Below are positions 60,532-64,000 of a DNA stretch of 64,000 bases, piece by piece. The stretch spans positions 744,001 through 808,000 of the forward strand of contig NZ_JBHSCZ010000002.1 of NCBI RefSeq assembly GCF_042651465.1. Reading direction: 5' to 3'. Both the position numbers and the translations under genes were made by a program. The notes beneath the pieces were generated by a model. It was not told the origin of the DNA, searched no databases, and was given only the letters and a program-made list of their open reading frames with translations. Numbering within the stretch: the stretch's first letter is position 1; each line of letters opens with the position of its first letter. The stretch is from Ferruginibacter yonginensis (GTDB taxonomy: Bacteria > Bacteroidota > Bacteroidia > Chitinophagales > Chitinophagaceae).

Positions 60532-62097
60532 TTAACGTGCAATATTTACAGCTCTTTTTTCTCTAATTACGGTTACTTTAATTTGGCCAGGGAAGGTCAT
60601 TTCGGTTTGAATTTTTTGGGCAATTTCAAAACTAAGTTTATCACTTTCGCCATCAGTTACCTTATCAGCTTCAACAATTACCCGTAACTCTCTACCAGCT
60701 TGTATAGCATAGGCTTTTTCAACACCATTATACGAAGCGGCTAAATTTTCTAAATCTTTAATACGTTGAATGTATTGTTGCATTATTTCTCTACGAGCAC
60801 CGGGTCTTGCACCACTAATAGCATCACAAGCCTGTATGATTGGAGAAATTACATATTGCATTTCCATTTCATCGTGGTGGGCACCAATTGCATTCACTAC
60901 AGCTGGGTTTTCACCGTATTTTTCAGCCAACTTTGCACCTAAAAGGGCATGGCTTAATTCAGTTTCTTCATCAGGTACTTTACCAATATCATGTAACAAT
61001 CCTGCACGTTTAGCAAGTTTTGGGTTCATACCCAGCTCTGCCGCCATAATACCACAAAGGTTAGCGGTTTCACGACTGTGCATTAACAGGTTTTGTCCGT
61101 ATGATGAACGGAAACGCATACGGCCTACCATGCGAATTAATTCTTTATGTAATCCATGTACACCTAATTCAATAGCCGTACGTTCACCAATTTCCATTAC
61201 TTGGTCATCAAGCTGGCGTTTGGTTTTTTCTACTACTTCTTCAATACGTGCTGGGTGAATACGACCATCGGCCACCAAACGTTGTAGTGATAAACGAGCA
61301 ATTTCTCTGCGTAATGGGTCAAATGATGATAATACAATGGCTTCAGGTGTATCATCTACAATTAAATCAACACCTGTTGCAGCTTCAATTGCCCTTATGT
61401 TACGCCCTTCTCTACCAATAATAGAACCTTTAATTTCATCGCTCTCGAGGTTGAAAACGGTTATAGAGTTTTCAATTGCTTGCTCAGCAGCAGTACGTTG
61501 TATGGTTTGTATTACTATTTTACGAGCTTCTTTATTGGCTTTTAATTTAGCATCTTCAATAATTTCTTGCTGTAGGGTAATGGCTTGTGCATGCGCCTCT
61601 TGCTTTAACCCTTCAATTAATTGTGCTTTAGCATCTTCTGCCGTTAAGCCAGCTACTTTTTCAAGCCTGCGAATATGTTCTTCTTGGTGTTTTTCTAACT
61701 CTGTTCTTTTTTTATTTACGATGTCTGTTTGCTTGTTTAAATTTTCTTTGATGGTTTCGTTTTCCTTGATTTGTTTATCGAGGTTGGCATCTTTTTGATT
61801 TAAACTTTGCTCTTTTTGTTTAATACGGTTTTCGCCTTCTACTACTTTTTGCATGCGCTGTAACGCTTCTTTCTCATGCTCAATTTTCATGGAAGCAAAA
61901 CGCTCTTTTGCTTCAATTTCACGTTCTTTTTTGTAGGTATCTGCTTTTAATTTTGCTTCTGCAAGTAACCTTTCAGCTTGTAATTCAGCGTCTTGTATTT
62001 GTTTTTCTGTGTTTTTAGCAAAGAGGATTTTTCCTCCGAAGATGCCAGCAGCCAAAGCCACTACACCTACAATTAAGTAAATTATAATATTGTCCAT
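60532..62097 (-). CDS. rny: Ribonuclease Y
   Basis: 521 residues. N-terminal membrane helix (about 3-22), long coiled coil (about 28-200), KH domain with EIKGSIIGREGRNIRAIEAA (about 215-280), and HD domain with LLHDIGKV and the ALLGAKLAEKYGENPAVVNA segment. This membrane-anchored endoribonuclease initiates mRNA decay. It lies 187 bases after zapA in the conserved pheT-zapA-rny order and has a promoter-like element in that gap. Confidence 0.96.
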   Translation of the reverse strand: MDNIIIYLIVGVVALAAGIFGGKILFAKNTEKQIQDAELQAERLLAEAKLKADTYKKEREIEAKERFASMKIEHEKEALQRMQKVVEGENRIKQKEQSLNQKDANLDKQIKENETIKENLNKQTDIVNKKRTELEKHQEEHIRRLEKVAGLTAEDAKAQLIEGLKQEAHAQAITLQQEIIEDAKLKANKEARKIVIQTIQRTAAEQAIENSITVFNLESDEIKGSIIGREGRNIRAIEAATGVDLIVDDTPEAIVLSSFDPLRREIARLSLQRLVADGRIHPARIEEVVEKTKRQLDDQVMEIGERTAIELGVHGLHKELIRMVGRMRFRSSYGQNLLMHSRETANLCGIMAAELGMNPKLAKRAGLLHDIGKVPDEETELSHALLGAKLAEKYGENPAVVNAIGAHHDEMEMQYVISPIIQACDAISGARPGARREIMQQYIQRIKDLENLAASYNGVEKAYAIQAGRELRVIVEADKVTDGESDKLSFEIAQKIQTEMTFPGQIKVTVIREKRAVNIAR

Positions 62098-62168
62098 TTA
62101 GTAGTTGTTGTTTAAAATCTTGTTCACAAAATCAACCAGTTATATAAAAACGGTTTGTGGCGAAGATA

Positions 62169-62176
62169 CAAAAATA
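62169..62176 (-). promoter_or_regulatory. Candidate rny promoter -7 element
   Basis: Minus-strand TATTTTTG, a perfect TAnnTTTG, 71 bases before the rny ATG. No clear -33 partner. Confidence 0.35.
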
Positions 62177-62284
62177 ATTTGCTGCTAAATTGGTAAGGGT
62201 AATTTTTATTGAAAGATGACTATGGGAAAATAAAATAGGTTTGAATTTGAAACAAACGGTTATGATGAAATTAAGATAATGACA

Positions 62285-62575
62285 TTACAACTTCAATGTG
62301 TCATCAATTTGCTGTTCCATTTTTAAAATAACATCAGCCAACTCTTTGGAGAGTAGGTTATTGTTTTCACCAGCATTTTTTTGCGTAGCGTACCAAATAA
62401 TCACCATGGCAATATAGTCTTGCATATCCTTGCCAGCAAATTGGGTTTTAAACTCAATAATTTTATCATTAATCAGCTTTACCGTTTTTCTAATAACTTC
62501 CTCATCAGTTGGTTTGGTTTTGATGCGGTACGTACGGTCGGCAATCACAATATTGATAGGAATTAATTCACTCAT
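62285..62575 (-). CDS. zapA: Cell division protein ZapA
   Basis: 96 residues with the ZapA pattern: IPINIVIADRTYRIKTKPTD at the N-terminus, EEVIRKTVKLINDKIIEFK and a C-terminal dimerising helix. ZapA bundles FtsZ filaments at the Z-ring. It overlaps the preceding coiled-coil gene by four bases (ATGA type), so the two are translationally coupled. Confidence 0.85.
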   Translation of the reverse strand: MSELIPINIVIADRTYRIKTKPTDEEVIRKTVKLINDKIIEFKTQFAGKDMQDYIAMVIIWYATQKNAGENNNLLSKELADVILKMEQQIDDTLKL

Positions 62576-62871
62576 ATATTATTTTGATGACTGAGTAATG
62601 CAATACATTGGTCAATAGTTTTGATGTATCGGTTTATTTGAAGCTCTAGCTGTTTTTTTTCGGGGTCATTTAAATCATCAACCGCTGCTTTTAGTACAAG
62701 TTGTTGCTGTTGCAGAGTTTCAATTTGTTGTAATTGTTGTTGTTGCTGTTGTTGTAAAGTTTGAATGAGTTGTTGTTGTGCTGAATTTTGTTGTAAAAGT
62801 GTATGGTACTGTTTTAGTAGTACTTGTAACTTTTGTTGTAATTGAATTATATGGTCGCTTAACTCTAACAA
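62572..62871 (-). CDS. Gln-rich coiled-coil protein upstream of zapA
   Basis: 99 residues from a TTG start (no ATG or GTG is available in the frame). It is almost entirely a coiled coil, with QQQLIQTLQQQQQQQLQQIE at about 32-51. A coiled-coil protein is common between pheT and zapA in Bacteroidota. A ZapB-like role (Z-ring stabilisation) is suggested by its partner and shape, but the sequence is too simple to prove homology. It starts three bases after pheT and overlaps zapA by four. Confidence 0.75.
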   Translation of the reverse strand: MLELSDHIIQLQQKLQVLLKQYHTLLQQNSAQQQLIQTLQQQQQQQLQQIETLQQQQLVLKAAVDDLNDPEKKQLELQINRYIKTIDQCIALLSHQNNI

Positions 62872-62874
62872 GTG

Positions 62875-64000
62875 TTATTTTCTAATGGTAGCGTTCAATT
62901 GTTTTTCTAAACCATTAATTATTTGTTGCATCATCGCATCTGTTTCAGCATCGGCAAAAGTTTTTGCCTCATCACTAAAAGTAAAGTTTACTGCCATTGA
63001 GCGTTTATCGCTACCAATTTTTTCACTTTCAAAAATGTCAAATAATTTTATTGATTTTAACGCTTGTATTTTGTGAGATTTTACATTTTGTTCAATAGCA
63101 GCGTAGGTTACAGCTTTGTCAACAATAATAGCTAAATCTCTTTGTACAGCAGGGAATTTAGATATTTCTTTAAATGTGATGTTATTTTTTTGTTGTAATA
63201 CCATCAGTTCATCCCATGCAATGTCAGCGTACATTACTGCATCTTTAATACCGAATTGTTTCAACGTATTAGGGTGAATGCTGCCTATTGTTGCAAGGGT
63301 TTGTTGATGAGCAGCTACTTCAATGGCATAATCCATATGTTGGTTAGTAACAACGTTAATGCTGGTATTTTTTATGCCAGCAGCCATAATTATTTTTTCG
63401 CAAATACCTTTTATATGATAAAAATCTGCCTTCATATCTTTTGATTGCCAACCACCAATGGTTACAATCCCTGAGGTAAAAATGGCTAACCTATTTTTTT
63501 CAGCATATTTACCTATTCCATTACTGTGGTAGGTTTTGCCAAACTCATACAATTTTACATCGTTATTTTTTCTGTTGATGTTGTATGCTATTACCTCAAG
63601 CCCAGTTTGTAAAAGTGATGGACGCATCACATCTAAATCAGCACTGAGGTTATTGATCATTTTAACGGTGTGCTGTAAAGTGGCTTCATCGTAATACTTG
63701 CTATCTGTAATGCTGTTGGTAAATATTTCATGAAAGCCATTGCCCGTTAAGTAATTAGCCATTTTTTCTGCAAAACTATTGTTAGCGTAGCCATTATCTG
63801 CCGATGGTGCAATAGATATGGTGGCAGGTATTTCCACATTATCTAACCCATCAATACGCATAATTTCTTCAACAATATCGGCAGCGATGCTAATATCTGG
63901 TTTGCTGTAAGGTACGCTCAACCACATTTCATCAATACCTTCTTTTTGAATTTCAAATCCGAGGGCTGTTAATATATTTTTAATGGTATCAGCATGGTAA
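62875..64000 (-). CDS. pheT: Phenylalanyl-tRNA synthetase beta subunit, C-terminal part
   Basis: The gene enters from the right edge; 375 codons of its 3' part are in the window and the frame is open to the end, so the internal ATG at 63927 is not a start. Visible are the B5 region (DISIAADIVEEIMRIDGLDN), the synthetase core-like fold (DVMRPSLLQTGLEVIAYNIN), and the C-terminal anticodon-binding FDX-ACB domain (FKEISKFPAVQRDLAIIVDK). The beta subunit positions tRNA-Phe and edits Tyr. The stop is three bases before the coiled-coil gene. Confidence 0.95.
   Translation of the reverse strand, partial: YHADTIKNILTALGFEIQKEGIDEMWLSVPYSKPDISIAADIVEEIMRIDGLDNVEIPATISIAPSADNGYANNSFAEKMANYLTGNGFHEIFTNSITDSKYYDEATLQHTVKMINNLSADLDVMRPSLLQTGLEVIAYNINRKNNDVKLYEFGKTYHSNGIGKYAEKNRLAIFTSGIVTIGGWQSKDMKADFYHIKGICEKIIMAAGIKNTSINVVTNQHMDYAIEVAAHQQTLATIGSIHPNTLKQFGIKDAVMYADIAWDELMVLQQKNNITFKEISKFPAVQRDLAIIVDKAVTYAAIEQNVKSHKIQALKSIKLFDIFESEKIGSDKRSMAVNFTFSDEAKTFADAETDAMMQQIINGLEKQLNATIRK

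Noticed and set aside
63925..63927. ATG at 63927 as the pheT start
   Set aside because: The frame continues upstream to the window edge with PheT-like sequence (TIKNILTALGFEIQKEG), so the gene is truncated by the window and does not start here.

Overview
The window is AT-rich, gene-dense chromosomal DNA from a member of the Bacteroidota, most likely a chitinophagal (Chitinophagaceae-like) bacterium. The evidence is the set of type IX secretion and gliding genes (porG, gldH, gldC, PorP/SprF, two secreted giants ending in type A and type B C-terminal sorting domains), BatD, and many promoters with the Bacteroidota -7 element TAnnTTTG. I see no rRNA, tRNA, insertion sequence, prophage or CRISPR array. 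The family-level guess is an inference.

Layout. 1-6.3 kb, minus strand: OmpH/Skp (partial), BamA, UppS, PorG, GldH, YicC. 6.3-6.9 kb: an AT-rich divergent gap with two exact DnaA boxes. 6.9-15.4 kb, plus strand: GldC, YqeY, CvpA, sterol-desaturase-type hydroxylase, alpha/beta hydrolase, CBS protein, a second BamA-like protein, NAD kinase, and a histidine kinase/response regulator pair. 15.3-21.5 kb, mostly minus: BatD, an SDR, a HAD phosphatase (plus), a 58-aa Lys/Cys-rich secreted peptide, then CPBP protease-CdsA-Psd. 21.5-32.7 kb, plus: DusB, a 2868-aa adhesin-like protein and its PorP/SprF partner. 32.7-41.3 kb: a membrane protein, glutathione peroxidase and aldehyde dehydrogenase (minus), TadA and SOD (plus), RnpA/YidD (minus), a DUF4139 protein and Dps (plus), and an isolated atpA (minus). 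41.6-49.9 kb, plus: a 1830-aa M36 metalloprotease, MurI, L34, two ClpP paralogues. 49.9-56.7 kb: a TonB receptor (minus), ClpX, PurA, an acidic RGG protein and a PabB-like enzyme (plus). 56.7-64 kb, minus: MltD-like transglycosylase, GatA, TatA, L19, RNase Y, ZapA, a coiled-coil protein, PheT (partial).

How genes work together: envelope biogenesis (BamA, Skp, UppS, CdsA, Psd, MurI, MltD, TatA) and T9SS/gliding (PorG, GldH, GldC, PorP plus two cargo proteins) dominate. An oxidative-stress group (SOD, Dps, glutathione peroxidase) and proteostasis genes (ClpP x2, ClpX) follow. Many convergent pairs share near-perfect bidirectional terminators.

The strongest unexplained signal is a pair of matching intergenic elements (22641-22710 minus, 53533-53593 plus). 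They share flanking sequence and show a compensatory base-pair change, yet enclose unrelated hairpins, which suggests a structured RNA or RNA-shaped repeat family. Other items worth a look are the 58-aa peptide, an acidic protein with an SSB-tail-like C-terminus, an atpA detached from its operon, the split BamA/PorG/NadK neighbourhood, and the DnaA-box gap.
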